From Acetobacteraceae bacterium (lineage in GTDB: Bacteria; Pseudomonadota; Alphaproteobacteria; Acetobacterales; Acetobacteraceae): a DNA stretch of 18,043 bases. The position numbers and the translations under genes are program-made. Under the pieces are notes generated by a model. That model saw only the letters and a list, made by a program, of their open reading frames with translations. It was not told the DNA's origin and ran no database searches. Below, piece by piece: positions 1-7,110 of this stretch. Positions within the stretch are counted from its first letter, which is position 1. Each line of letters starts with the position of its first letter. Where the stretch lies: the NCBI GenBank assembly GCA_947475475.1, contig CANJOG010000006.1, positions 1-18,043 of the forward strand. Direction: 5' to 3'.

Positions 1-744
1 CTCTTCGCCATCATGGGTGCTGGCGGCGAGAAAGATCGGCCGATGGCCGATGGCTTCGCGCAGCCGCGCGAGTTCCGGTCCGCTGGCGGGCAGGGGGGAG
101 GCGGCGAATTTCAGATTGCCTGGCGCGGTGGCGGCGGAAGCGCCCAAGGCGCGCAGCCGGGCCGCATCCTGCTCGGACTGTGCGGCGATGATTGCGAAAC
201 TTTGCAGCACGTAGCGCGCAAATCCCGGCACCCGGCCCCAGCCGCGCGCGCTGCCTGCTGAGAGCCGGGCATTCAGCAACGCCATCGGAATGTGCCGCGC
301 CCGCGCCGCCAGGATCAGGTTGGGCCACAACTCGCTCTCCACCAGCGCGCCCGCATCCGGCCGCCAGTGATCGAGAAACCGCTCCACCCATTCCGGCACA
401 TCCAGCGGCACAAAACGGTGGACCACACGCTTGGACAATCCCAGATTCGGCAGGCGCTGGGCCAGAAGTTGCGCGGAGGTCACCGTGCCGGTGGTGACCA
501 GCACGCCCAGCGACGCGGGCAGGGCTGAGAGCACCGGCAGCACCGACATGGTCTCGCCCACGCTCGCCGCATGCAGCCAGAGCAACTTGCCGTCCGGGCG
601 CGGCGTCGCGTCGATGCCGAAGCGCTCCGGCAGCCGCTCGGCAATCTCCTTGCCCCTGCCGACACGTTTGGCCAGCAGCCGGCGCAGCAGAGGCGCGGCA
701 AGGTGGCTGGCGGCGCGGTAGAGGGAATAACTCAGCGGCGGCAT
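1..744 (-). CDS. waaA: Kdo transferase WaaA/KdtA (3' end cut off by window)
   Basis: 3-deoxy-D-manno-octulosonic acid transferase, which adds Kdo to lipid IVA at the cytoplasmic face of the inner membrane during LPS synthesis. The first 248 codons are visible; the frame is still open at base 1, so the C-terminal part of the GT-B fold is missing. Translating the minus strand from the ATG at 744 gives an N-terminal amphipathic or membrane-anchor stretch, then SVGE (residues 61-64, holding the Glu that serves as catalytic base in the family), ESELWPN (136-142), the ARLS/ARGWGR region, PGNLKF, and AASTHDGEE at the cut edge. All are WaaA family hallmarks. The start overlaps the end of the DUF374 gene by 13 bases, which indicates translational coupling. 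Identification rests on motifs read by eye and is strong. Confidence 0.9.
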   Translation of the reverse strand, partial: MPPLSYSLYRAASHLAAPLLRRLLAKRVGRGKEIAERLPERFGIDATPRPDGKLLWLHAASVGETMSVLPVLSALPASLGVLVTTGTVTSAQLLAQRLPNLGLSKRVVHRFVPLDVPEWVERFLDHWRPDAGALVESELWPNLILAARARHIPMALLNARLSAGSARGWGRVPGFARYVLQSFAIIAAQSEQDAARLRALGASAATAPGNLKFAASPLPASGPELARLREAIGHRPIFLAASTHDGEE

Positions 745-1406
745 AGCTCATCCGCCCGGTCAATGGCGCGTGTCAGCGCCGCCTCGATATCCGGCAGCGC
801 CTGTTCAATCGTGCCGCGCTCCACCGCAAGCGTTGGCTCGACGACGATATGGGCGCGCCCGAAAGGCAGCGGCAGCACCATGCGATCCCAGGAATTCACT
901 GTGATGCGCCGGCTCGTCTGCGCCCCGATCGGCAGCACGCGCACACCGGCAAGCGCCGCCATCTGTGCCACCCCAAGGGCGGCCTTGCGGCGCGGCCCGC
1001 GCGGCCCATCCGGGGTAACGGAGATGAATTCGCCCGCCCTCAGCACGCCGATCACGCCCCGCAATGCCGCCGCCCCGCCACGCGAGGTGGAGCCGTGTAC
1101 CACGCCAATGCGGAAATGCCGCATGACCTCGCCGATCAGCCGCCCGTCACGATGCTGGCTGACCAGGCAATTGGATCTCGTTTCCGGTGCGATGCGACGC
1201 GCTTCCGTGACCAGAGGCGTCGTCAGCGGCAGGCACTCATGCCAGAACGCCACCACGCAGCTCGCGCCGCCACCCAGATGCGGGCGCAGATGTTCCATGC
1301 CATGGATGGTCCAGCGCGTCGTGCCATAGGCAAGCTTGAGATATGCCGCGATGATCCAGGCCATGGCATGTTGCACGCGCGCACTGCGCAGGAACCGCTT
1401 GAGCAT
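732..1406 (-). CDS. DUF374 lysophospholipid-acyltransferase-like protein
   Basis: A 224-aa protein of the DUF374 family, related to lysophospholipid acyltransferases (LPLAT). The N-terminus is a hydrophobic anchor (AMAWIIAAYLKLAY). Then come VAFWHECLP (an H-containing block near the position of the LPLAT HX4D motif), HGSTSRGG, and the family signature TPDGPRGPRR in the centre. In alphaproteobacteria such genes often sit next to waaA, as here, and are thought to act on lipid A or another envelope lipid; the acyl donor and acceptor cannot be read from the sequence. The length is normal for the family. It lies 9 bases after gmk and overlaps waaA by 13 bases, so the three are probably cotranscribed. 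Family assignment is firm; the biochemical role is inference. Confidence 0.85.
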   Translation of the reverse strand: MLKRFLRSARVQHAMAWIIAAYLKLAYGTTRWTIHGMEHLRPHLGGGASCVVAFWHECLPLTTPLVTEARRIAPETRSNCLVSQHRDGRLIGEVMRHFRIGVVHGSTSRGGAAALRGVIGVLRAGEFISVTPDGPRGPRRKAALGVAQMAALAGVRVLPIGAQTSRRITVNSWDRMVLPLPFGRAHIVVEPTLAVERGTIEQALPDIEAALTRAIDRADELCRR

Positions 1407-1415
1407 CGCGGCGGA

Positions 1416-2060
1416 TCAGCGCAGCCCGGCGAGGAAGCCCGCAAGTCCGGTCTGCCGCGCGGTGGCCGTGCGTGCCGCATGCAGGATGGCGCGCACCTCG
1501 GCGAGAGTTGCGTTGAAATCGTCATTGACCAGCACGTGATCGAATTCGCCGGCATGGGAGATTTCGCTCCATGCCTCGGCCATGCGGCTCTCAACGGCCT
1601 CCGGCTTGTCACCACGCCCGACGAGGCGGGAGCGCAGGGCGTCGAGCGAGGGGGGCAGCAAAAAGATGCTGACCACATCGGCCGGCATCGCCGTGCGCAC
1701 CTGCTGGTGGCCCTGCCAGTCAATATCGAACATCACATCCCGCCCGGAGGACAGCGAGGCCTCCACCGGCGCGCGCGGCGTGCCGTAATGGCGGCCGAAA
1801 ACATGCGCCCATTCGAGCAATTCGCCTGCTCCGGCCATCCGCTCGAACTCGGCCTGGTCACGGAAGAAATAGTGCACGCCATCGACTTCGCCATCGCGCG
1901 GGGTGCGGGTGGTGACGCTGACCGACAGCGCCAGTTCCGGCTCGCTGCCGAGCAAAGCGCGCGAAATACTGGTCTTGCCGGCGCCCGACGGAGCCGCCAG
2001 CACGAAGCACAGGCCGCGACGGGCTATTCCCAGATTACTCAATGTTCTGCACCTGCTCAC
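1416..2060 (-). CDS. gmk: guanylate kinase
   Basis: ATP:GMP phosphotransferase that makes GDP for nucleotide and (p)ppGpp pools; cytoplasmic. The P-loop PSGAGKT is at residues 24-30, followed by the GMP-binding segment SVTTRTPRDGEVDGVHYFF and the IDWQGHQQV block typical of bacterial Gmk. With the GTG start at 2060 it is 214 aa, close to the E. coli enzyme. This start lies 26 bases inside yicC. A TTG at 2042, overlapping the yicC stop region by 8 bases, would give a 208-aa protein with an N-terminus nearer the usual length and may be the true start. The yicC-gmk order is common in proteobacteria. Confidence 0.95.
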   Translation of the reverse strand: MSRCRTLSNLGIARRGLCFVLAAPSGAGKTSISRALLGSEPELALSVSVTTRTPRDGEVDGVHYFFRDQAEFERMAGAGELLEWAHVFGRHYGTPRAPVEASLSSGRDVMFDIDWQGHQQVRTAMPADVVSIFLLPPSLDALRSRLVGRGDKPEAVESRMAEAWSEISHAGEFDHVLVNDDFNATLAEVRAILHAARTATARQTGLAGFLAGLR

Positions 2061-2940
2061 GCATCTGCTCGATCACCGCTTTCAGCGCGAGGCCGGTGGC
2101 GGTGAGCGGCACCGAGGCGGATTTGCTGCACAGCGTATTGGCCTCGCGGTTGAATTCCTGGATCAGGAAATCGAGCCGCCGCCCGGTCGGCTGGGTTTCG
2201 CACAGCAGCGCGCGGGCGGCGTCGATATGGGCGGTCAGCCGGTCCAGTTCCTCGCGCACATCAGAGCGCGAGGCGAGAATGGCGACTTCCTGGGCGATGC
2301 GTTCTTCAGGCAGCGCGATGCCCTCCCGCAGCAGCGCCTGCACGGATTCCAGCATCCGGGCGCGCTGAGCGGCGGGCTGGTCGGCGGCCTGTTCCTCGGC
2401 CAGAGCCCGCAGCCGTGCGGTCTCGGCAAGCTGGCCCTCGATGGTGGTGGAAAGCCGCCCGCCCTCGCTGCGGCGCATGGCGACCATGGCGGCGAGCGCC
2501 TCGGTAAAGCCGGCGCGGATGGCGGCGGTCTGGGCTTCGGCGGCTTTCTCATCGGCTTCGGCGGCGGCCGGCTTGAGCACGCCGGGCAGGGACAGCAGCG
2601 TCTCGGCGCGGGGTGGCACCCCGCCAGGGATGCGGGCGGCGAGTTGAAGCGCCAGATGCAGCACCTGCTCAAGTGCTGCCGGATCGGCCACCAGACGGGG
2701 CTGTTCCTCGCGCTTGACGGTTAGATTGGCATTCACATTGCCGCGCTTGAGCAGCTTGCCGGCCTCTTCCTTGAACGCCGGCTCCAGCGCATCGAACCCG
2801 CCGGGCAGGCGGAAGCGCAGTTCCAGGCCGCGGCCGTTCACGCTGCGCAGCTCCCAGGCCCAGCTCAGGCCCTCCGCCACGCCTTCGGTGCGGGCAAAAC
2901 CGGTCATTGAGATCAGGGGAGAGGGGGAGGGCTGGGTCAT
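2035..2940 (-). CDS. yicC: YicC/YloC family endoribonuclease
   Basis: A 301-aa member of the YicC/YloC family; E. coli YicC and Bacillus YloC are reported to be endoribonucleases. The N-terminus carries the hallmark SMTGFAR, followed by WELRSVNGRGLELRFRLP. The middle is helical and Ala/Glu-rich, and the C-terminal DUF1732 block shows GRRLDFLIQEFNREANTLCSKS-like conserved residues (RLDFL, EFNRE, N-T-x-C-SK). It is slightly longer than E. coli YicC (about 287 aa). It is the first gene of the minus-strand unit yicC-gmk-DUF374-waaA, and gmk begins inside its last codons. The ATG at 2940 is the only start that leaves a short leader before SMTGFAR. Confidence 0.92.
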   Translation of the reverse strand: MTQPSPSPLISMTGFARTEGVAEGLSWAWELRSVNGRGLELRFRLPGGFDALEPAFKEEAGKLLKRGNVNANLTVKREEQPRLVADPAALEQVLHLALQLAARIPGGVPPRAETLLSLPGVLKPAAAEADEKAAEAQTAAIRAGFTEALAAMVAMRRSEGGRLSTTIEGQLAETARLRALAEEQAADQPAAQRARMLESVQALLREGIALPEERIAQEVAILASRSDVREELDRLTAHIDAARALLCETQPTGRRLDFLIQEFNREANTLCSKSASVPLTATGLALKAVIEQMREQVQNIE

Positions 2941-3150
2941 GAAGCTCCGGAGGCCAGGAATGAGGGGCCGGGAATCCGGGCCCTTCTAAATGGAATTTAA
3001 TGCGCGGGGAACCGATCTGGGGGCGGAACCCCCTCCTGCTTGGGGCTAATAGAGACTATATCGGTCCCAAGATTATGAATCCGAGCGGATGGGTAGCCCA
3101 GGGCAATGGCGCCAGGGCAGCCCAATCGCGCAAAAGGGGACGTCAGTAAA
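2941..3150. other. divergent intergenic region yicC / Tim44-like gene
   Basis: This 210-base spacer must hold the promoters of the minus-strand yicC unit and of the plus-strand Tim44-like gene. The clearest structure is a perfect 5-bp hairpin GGGGG-CGGAA-CCCCC at 3019-3033, which lacks a T-tract and so does not look like a terminator. Two GANTC (CcrM) sites lie at 2972-2976 and 3077-3081. No promoter could be placed with confidence. Two short frames seen here on either strand have no recognisable content. Confidence 0.4.
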
Positions 3151-4125
3151 ATGCCTCGCCTTCGTTCAGTTGTTGCGATCGGCCTCGCCGCCATGCTGGC
3201 GGCAGCCCCGGCGATGGTGCCGGTGGATGCCTGGGCCCGCGCTGCGAGCACCTCCTCGATGGGCAGCCGTGGCACCCGCACTTATACCGCGCCGCCCGCC
3301 ACCTCCACCGCACCGACCACGGCGCAGCCCATGCAGCGCAGTATGGCTCAGCCGACGGCTCCGGCCGCTGCCGCGCCGCGTCCCGGCATGGCGAGTCCGG
3401 CTCCGGCGCGCTCCGGCTTCATGTCCGGCCTGATGGGCGGCCTGATCGGCGCTGGAATTGGCGGGCTGCTGTTTGGCGGCGGCTTCATGCATGGCATGGG
3501 CGGTGGGGCCAGCTTCCTCGGTCTGCTGCTCCAGATCGCGCTCATCGCCGGTATTGGCTGGATGCTGTGGCGCCTGTTCACCCGCAACCGCGCCCCCACC
3601 CCCGCCATGGCCGGCCCCGCCGGCATGATGGGCCGCTCGATGCAGGACGATCCTCGCATGGGCGGGGGCATGGCTGGCGGCATGGGCGGCGGCACGATGC
3701 CGCAAGGCCCGGCCCAGCCGCCGCTTGCTATCAGCCCGGCCGATTACCAGGCCTTCGAGCGTCTGCTGCAGACCGTCCAGGGCGCCTGGTCGGCGCATGA
3801 CATGCACGCCCTGCAAACCGTAGCGACGCCGGAAATGGTGAGCTACTTCGCCGAGCAGCTGACCGACCAGGTCAGCCGTGGCGTGCGCAACAGCGTCACT
3901 GATGTCCGTCTCGATAAGGGTGACCTCTCCGAGGCCTGGAGCGAGGGCGCCCGCGAATACGCCACCGTGGCGATGCGCTTCTCCATGCTCGACGTCACCC
4001 GTGACGCCAGCGGCCGCGTGGTCGATGGCAGTGACCGGGAACGTGTCTCGGCCACCGAACTCTGGACTTTCGTGCGGGCGCCGGGCGGCCAGTGGCTGCT
4101 CTCGGCCATCCAGCAAGCCGGCTAA
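3151..4125 (+). CDS. Tim44-like domain protein, exported or membrane-bound
   Basis: A 324-aa protein with a Tim44/MRP-L45-like C-terminal domain. The start at 3151 is preferred over an in-frame ATG at 3106 because it begins a clean signal sequence (MPRLRSVVAIGLAAMLAAAP) ending near WARAAS. A Pro/Ala/Thr/Ser-rich linker follows (about residues 35-90), then a Gly/Met-rich hydrophobic block with one or two membrane segments (about 95-150: GLMGGLIGAGIGGLLFGGG and LGLLLQIALIAGIGWMLW). A second Gly/Met-rich linker and the folded C-terminal domain (about 195-324: YQAFERLLQTVQGAWSAHD, LSEAWSEGAREYATVAMRF, ATELWTFVRAPGGQWLLSAIQQ) complete it. Bacterial Tim44-like proteins of this layout are of unknown function; a link to the mitochondrial import motor is only by domain. 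It ends at a strong terminator. Confidence 0.82.
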   Translation: MPRLRSVVAIGLAAMLAAAPAMVPVDAWARAASTSSMGSRGTRTYTAPPATSTAPTTAQPMQRSMAQPTAPAAAAPRPGMASPAPARSGFMSGLMGGLIGAGIGGLLFGGGFMHGMGGGASFLGLLLQIALIAGIGWMLWRLFTRNRAPTPAMAGPAGMMGRSMQDDPRMGGGMAGGMGGGTMPQGPAQPPLAISPADYQAFERLLQTVQGAWSAHDMHALQTVATPEMVSYFAEQLTDQVSRGVRNSVTDVRLDKGDLSEAWSEGAREYATVAMRFSMLDVTRDASGRVVDGSDRERVSATELWTFVRAPGGQWLLSAIQQAG

Positions 4126-4144
4126 TCCGGCCGCTCGCCAAAAG

Positions 4145-4176
4145 AAAAAGGCCGGGGACATGCCCCGGCCTTTTTT
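4145..4176. terminator. bidirectional rho-independent terminator
   Basis: Perfect 8-bp GC stem GGCCGGGG / CCCCGGCC (4150-4157 and 4163-4170) with loop ACATG, flanked by AAAAA on the left and TTTTTT on the right, so it can stop transcripts from both sides. It lies between the convergent Tim44-like gene (plus) and the NTF2-like gene (minus). Confidence 0.9.
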
Positions 4177-4185
4177 ATTGCGCCC

Positions 4186-4632
4186 TTATCGGCCGGGTGA
4201 CGGATCGACGTCGTCCGGCACCGCCGCCCCGGTCTGCACCAGCGTGCGATGGGTGAACACCCATTGCCCGTTCTCGCGCCGGAACCGGCTGTGATAGCGC
4301 CCGGCGCGCACACTCTGCGTGCCGGTCGTGTGCACCGTCAGCACCACCACATCCCACCAGGCGCGCGCGGTATCGCCATGCAGGTCCACCACCTCGTTGC
4401 AGGCCAGATGCACGACGCCGCCCTTGGCGATCATCGGATTGATCACCTCGGCGGTAATCCGCACGATCTCGGCGCGGCTCTTCGCGGTCCAGTCGATCGC
4501 ATTCGCTGTGCCGCCGATTGAGCGCGCTTCGGCGTCCTCCGCGAAGAGCAGGCCCCATTCATCGAACCGTCCCTGGTCCATGAGCTGGGAATAGAGCGCG
4601 ATGACGCGCTTGACGGCGTCGGTGTCGGTCAT
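4186..4632 (-). CDS. NTF2/SnoaL-like domain protein
   Basis: A 148-aa protein with a SnoaL/nuclear transport factor 2-like fold. Visible features are the N-terminal helix MTDTDAVKRVIALYSQLMD, then GRFDEWGLLFAEDAEA (the usual W-x-LF-x-DA block), a central strand HLACNEVVDLHGDTARAWWD, and the C-terminal strands GRYHSRFRRENGQWVFTHR. Such proteins may be hydratases, isomerases, dehydratase-like enzymes or binding proteins; the substrate cannot be inferred. The ATG at 4632 is supported by GGAGG about 10 bases upstream. It lies 23 bases after the DsrE-like gene on the same strand and ends at the shared terminator, so it is probably the last gene of the E1-DsrE-NTF2 unit. Confidence 0.8.
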   Translation of the reverse strand: MTDTDAVKRVIALYSQLMDQGRFDEWGLLFAEDAEARSIGGTANAIDWTAKSRAEIVRITAEVINPMIAKGGVVHLACNEVVDLHGDTARAWWDVVVLTVHTTGTQSVRAGRYHSRFRRENGQWVFTHRTLVQTGAAVPDDVDPSPGR

Positions 4633-4655
4633 TGGATGTGTTCCTCCGTGTGGTC

Positions 4656-5048
4656 TTAGAGCGTGATGATCTGGCCGCCGCCGGTGGCTTCCAGGAAGGT
4701 GGCGATGCCCGCGACTTCGACGCCGCCGCGCAGGGCGGACGGGTCGATCCCGGCGGATAGCAGGCCGGATTCGCAGGCGATCAGGCGGATCGGCAGTTCC
4801 CCGGCGGCTTCCCACAGCGTGGCGAGATCGGCAACACCGGTGCCCGCCAGGCGGGCCGCATGTCCCTCCGGGTCCGGCAGGTCTGGCGCGGCCAGCAGTG
4901 CGCGACAGCCCGCATTGGTGGCGAAGAGCGTGACGTCGCGACCCAGGGCAGAGCCTCCGGTGGCGAGCATCAGCGCGTAATGCGCCCGCTCATGCGTGCC
5001 GGAGATCAGCAATATGCCGAGAGAACTCATAACAGCCCGCGCGCTCAT
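4656..5048 (-). CDS. DsrE-like family protein
   Basis: A 130-aa (or 124-aa) small protein resembling the DsrE/DsrF/TusD fold: LGILLISGTHERAHYALMLA at the N-terminus, GRDVTLFATNAGC in the middle, LPIRLIACESGLLSAGI, and a C-terminal GVEVAGIATFLE. Cysteines occur in NAGC and IACES; the latter is near where sulfur-relay members carry the active Cys, so persulfide transfer is possible but unproven. The start at 5048 forms an ATGA overlap with the stop of the E1-like gene; an internal ATG at 5030 gives a more typical family N-terminus. Pairing with an E1-like adenylyltransferase hints at sulfur transfer. Family call moderately firm, role inferred. Confidence 0.75.
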   Translation of the reverse strand: MSARAVMSSLGILLISGTHERAHYALMLATGGSALGRDVTLFATNAGCRALLAAPDLPDPEGHAARLAGTGVADLATLWEAAGELPIRLIACESGLLSAGIDPSALRGGVEVAGIATFLEATGGGQIITL

Positions 5049-5881
5049 CGATGTGCCGAGAGGTCACGGATGGTGGCTGCCTCACCGCAGGCCGCGCAAG
5101 CCGGATCGCGCGGGAAGCGGATGGTGCGGAATTCGGCCGAGAGCGCGTCCCAGATCAGCAGCCGCCCGGCGAGCGAGGTGCCAATGCCGAGCAGTTCCTT
5201 TACCGTCTCGGTCGCCTGCAACGTGCCGGCCACTCCGGTCACCGCGCCCAGCACCCCGGCCTCGCCGCAGCTCGTCGCCATTTCCGCGGGCGGATGCTCA
5301 GGATAGAGGCAGCGCCAGCACGGCGCGGACGCAGAGACGTGCGGCTTGAAGGTGGAGAGCTGCATTTCGAATCGCAGCACCGAGGCCGACACCAGCGTCC
5401 GCTTTGCCAGCACGCAGGCATCGGCGATCAGAAACCGCGTGGCGAAATTATCGCTGCCATCCAGCACCAGATCATAGCCGCCGACCAGCGCGAGCGCGTT
5501 GTGCGCGGTGATCCGCCCCTCGATGGGCTCGACCTGGCAGAGCGGATTGATCGCTCGCGCCGCCGCCGCCGCCGAGCTGGCCTTGGGCTGGCCGATCCGG
5601 TCGGTGGCATGGGCGATCTGGCGCTGGAGATTGGAGAGTTCGATGCGGTCATCGTCGATAATGCCGATCCGTCCGATTCCGGCGGCGGCCAGGTACAGCA
5701 AAGCCGGGCTGCCCAGCCCGCCGGCGCCGATGATGAGAACGGAGGAGGCCCGCAGCTTCGCCTGTCCCACAGCACCGATCTCAGGCAGCAGGATATGGCG
5801 GGAGTAGCGCTGGATTTCCTCCTCGCTGAAATCCAGATCGGCGACGGGGCTGAATGGACGCATAGAAACCTTGTCTTCCAT
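5045..5881 (-). CDS. ThiF/MoeB/HesA family E1-like adenylyltransferase
   Basis: A 278-aa E1-like enzyme that would adenylate the C-terminal glycine of a ubiquitin-like sulfur carrier (MoaD, ThiS or CysO type). Motifs in order: RYSRHILLPEIG (25-36), nucleotide-binding GAGGLGSP (52-59), IIDDDRIELSNLQRQ (74-88), DGSDNFATR (141-149, the DxxDN-x3-R block of MoeB), two zinc-binding CxxC pairs (C188/C191 and C262/C265), and C205 in TSCGEAGVLG, the position of the catalytic or thioester Cys in relatives. There is no C-terminal rhodanese domain. No ThiS or MoaD gene is adjacent, so MoeB, ThiF and CysO-type roles cannot be separated. It heads a unit with the DsrE-like gene (4-base overlap) and the NTF2-like gene. 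Confidence 0.88.
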   Translation of the reverse strand: MEDKVSMRPFSPVADLDFSEEEIQRYSRHILLPEIGAVGQAKLRASSVLIIGAGGLGSPALLYLAAAGIGRIGIIDDDRIELSNLQRQIAHATDRIGQPKASSAAAAARAINPLCQVEPIEGRITAHNALALVGGYDLVLDGSDNFATRFLIADACVLAKRTLVSASVLRFEMQLSTFKPHVSASAPCWRCLYPEHPPAEMATSCGEAGVLGAVTGVAGTLQATETVKELLGIGTSLAGRLLIWDALSAEFRTIRFPRDPACAACGEAATIRDLSAHR

Positions 5882-5999
5882 TGGCTTATCCGGCGCTTCC
5901 CGGTCGGCGGCGTGGTCGCATCATTGGCCCCTCCCCCTGTCTTCAGCCGGGTCGTCACTCTCCCATGCTTGCATCCGTCTCGTGGCAATGCCAAGTGCG

Positions 6000-6028
6000 T
6001 TGGCAAGAACGTCCCGGACCCCTAAACT
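6000..6028 (+). promoter_or_regulatory. candidate sigma-70-type promoter for tatA
   Basis: TTGGCA (6000-6005) and TAAACT (6023-6028) are separated by 17 bases: 5 of 6 and 4 of 6 matches to the consensus. A small perfect palindrome, TGGCA-A-TGCCA (5983-5993), lies just upstream. The implied leader to tatA is about 120 bases. Motif match only. Confidence 0.35.
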
Positions 6029-6153
6029 CCGGTGCAGGTCGGTGACGGCACCCTGATTGCTAGGAGCATCATCGACAGCGCCGGTTTCTGCGATCCCGAT
6101 GGCGGGGTCGGCCTTGGGGGCTGGGCAACACACGGTTTGGAGACGGTGAGGCA

Positions 6154-6399
6154 ATGGGTAGCTTCAGCATTTGGCATTGGCTGGTGGTTTTGCTGGTCGT
6201 CCTGCTGCTTTTCGGAAGCGGCAAGGTCAGCAACCTGATGGGTGACTTCGCGAAGGGCATCAAATCCTTCAAGAAGAACATGGCCGATGAGAACGGTGAC
6301 AAGGAAGCCGGCGCGACGCCGCCTGCCGGCACGATCGCTCCTCCCGGCCAGGCGACGGATGCCGCTGCCCCCAAGCAGGGCACGACGGCGAATAGCTAA
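6154..6399 (+). CDS. tatA: Sec-independent (Tat) translocase subunit TatA
   Basis: An 81-aa TatA, which forms the pore-like assembly of the twin-arginine translocation system in the inner membrane. It has one N-terminal membrane segment (WHWLVVLLVVLLLFG), the hinge FGSGKVSNLMGDFAKG, an amphipathic Lys-rich helix (IKSFKKNM), and a disordered polar tail rich in Gly, Ala, Pro and Thr. The length and the short amphipathic helix fit TatA rather than TatB. GGTGAGG just before the ATG can serve as ribosome-binding site. No tatB or tatC is adjacent: upstream is the divergent E1-like gene and downstream mtnB, so this may be a detached or second copy. Confidence 0.93.
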   Translation: MGSFSIWHWLVVLLVVLLLFGSGKVSNLMGDFAKGIKSFKKNMADENGDKEAGATPPAGTIAPPGQATDAAAPKQGTTANS

Positions 6400-6424
6400 C
6401 CGCGCACTGGCGTTGATTTTCCGG

Positions 6425-6449
6425 ATCGCCCCGCTTCTTGCGGGGCGAT
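6425..6449 (+). other. perfect 10-bp GC hairpin between tatA and mtnB
   Basis: ATCGCCCCGC (6425-6434) and GCGGGGCGAT (6440-6449) pair perfectly around a TTCTT loop, ending 13 bases before the mtnB start codon. There is no T-tract after it, so it is not a classical terminator. It could be a partial terminator, an RNA stabiliser or an element that influences mtnB translation. Confidence 0.6.
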
Positions 6450-6462
6450 TGCGTGAGGGGTC

Positions 6463-7110
6463 ATGGACGAGGCGCTTAGCACCAGCTCCTGGGAGGTCGA
6501 TGCATGGGCGGTCGACGCGGTTCTGCGCGCCGGCGCCCGGATGGACCGGTTTGGCTGGGTGCCCGCCACCGCCGGCAATATCAGCGTCCGCATGGGCGAT
6601 CGCGCGGCGGGCTACCGCGCGGCGGTCACCCGTTCTGGCGTGCATAAGGGCTTTCTCCGTCCCGCCGATGTGATTGCCTGCGACCTGCACGGCGCGGCTT
6701 TGCGCCCGGGTGACAAGCCCTCCGCCGAGACACTGCTGCATTGCCAGCTTTATCGCGATTTTCCGGCCATCGGTGCGGTGCTGCACGGCCATTCCCCGGC
6801 CGCCACCGTGCTGTCCATGACGGAAAAATCGGACCGGCTGAGTTTCTCCGGCTACGAGCTGCTCAAGGCCTTCGAGGGCCAGTCCACGCATGAGACCACG
6901 CTCGACCTGCCGCTGTTCGACAATGATCAGGACATGGCGCGGCTGGCTAGCGTTGTCGCGCCGTCGCTGCCGTCATGCCGGATGGGCTATCTGATCCGTG
7001 GCCATGGCGTTTATGTCTGGGGCCCCGATATGGACACCGCGCTGGCACGGCTGGAGGGGCTCGAATTCCTCCTGGCCTGCGAGCTGGAACGAAGGAAACT
7101 GCGCGCATGA
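6463..7110 (+). CDS. mtnB: methylthioribulose-1-phosphate dehydratase
   Basis: Class II aldolase-like zinc enzyme of the methionine salvage pathway; it dehydrates 5-methylthioribulose-1-phosphate to the diketo form in the cytoplasm. It is 215 aa. Visible residues: TAGNISVR (37-43), TRSGVHKGFL, Glu89 in PSAET (catalytic acid/base position), the zinc ligands H108 and H110 (HGH) and H181 (RGHGVYVWG), and the C-terminal EGLEFLLACELE helix typical of the family. GAGGGG immediately upstream supports the ATG at 6463. Its stop overlaps the mtnD start by 4 bases (ATGA). The following mtnD and mtnC genes separate it from other class II aldolases such as fuculose or ribulose-phosphate enzymes. Confidence 0.93.
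   Translation: MDEALSTSSWEVDAWAVDAVLRAGARMDRFGWVPATAGNISVRMGDRAAGYRAAVTRSGVHKGFLRPADVIACDLHGAALRPGDKPSAETLLHCQLYRDFPAIGAVLHGHSPAATVLSMTEKSDRLSFSGYELLKAFEGQSTHETTLDLPLFDNDQDMARLASVVAPSLPSCRMGYLIRGHGVYVWGPDMDTALARLEGLEFLLACELERRKLRA

Noticed and set aside
849..2105. 418-codon plus-strand frame across DUF374 and gmk
   Set aside because: It is antisense to clear genes; low-complexity Arg/His/Ala content only.
3019..3033. GGGGG-CGGAA-CCCCC hairpin as a terminator
   Set aside because: A 5-bp stem with no T-tract on either side, placed between divergent genes where no transcript is expected to end.
3166..4161. 331-codon minus-strand frame opposite the Tim44-like gene
   Set aside because: Its content is His/Ala/Gly repeats mirroring the Gly/Met-rich sense strand, and its start lies in the bidirectional terminator.
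5921..6154. Minus-strand 77-codon frame upstream of the E1-like gene
   Set aside because: No recognisable content, and it would start on top of the tatA start codon.
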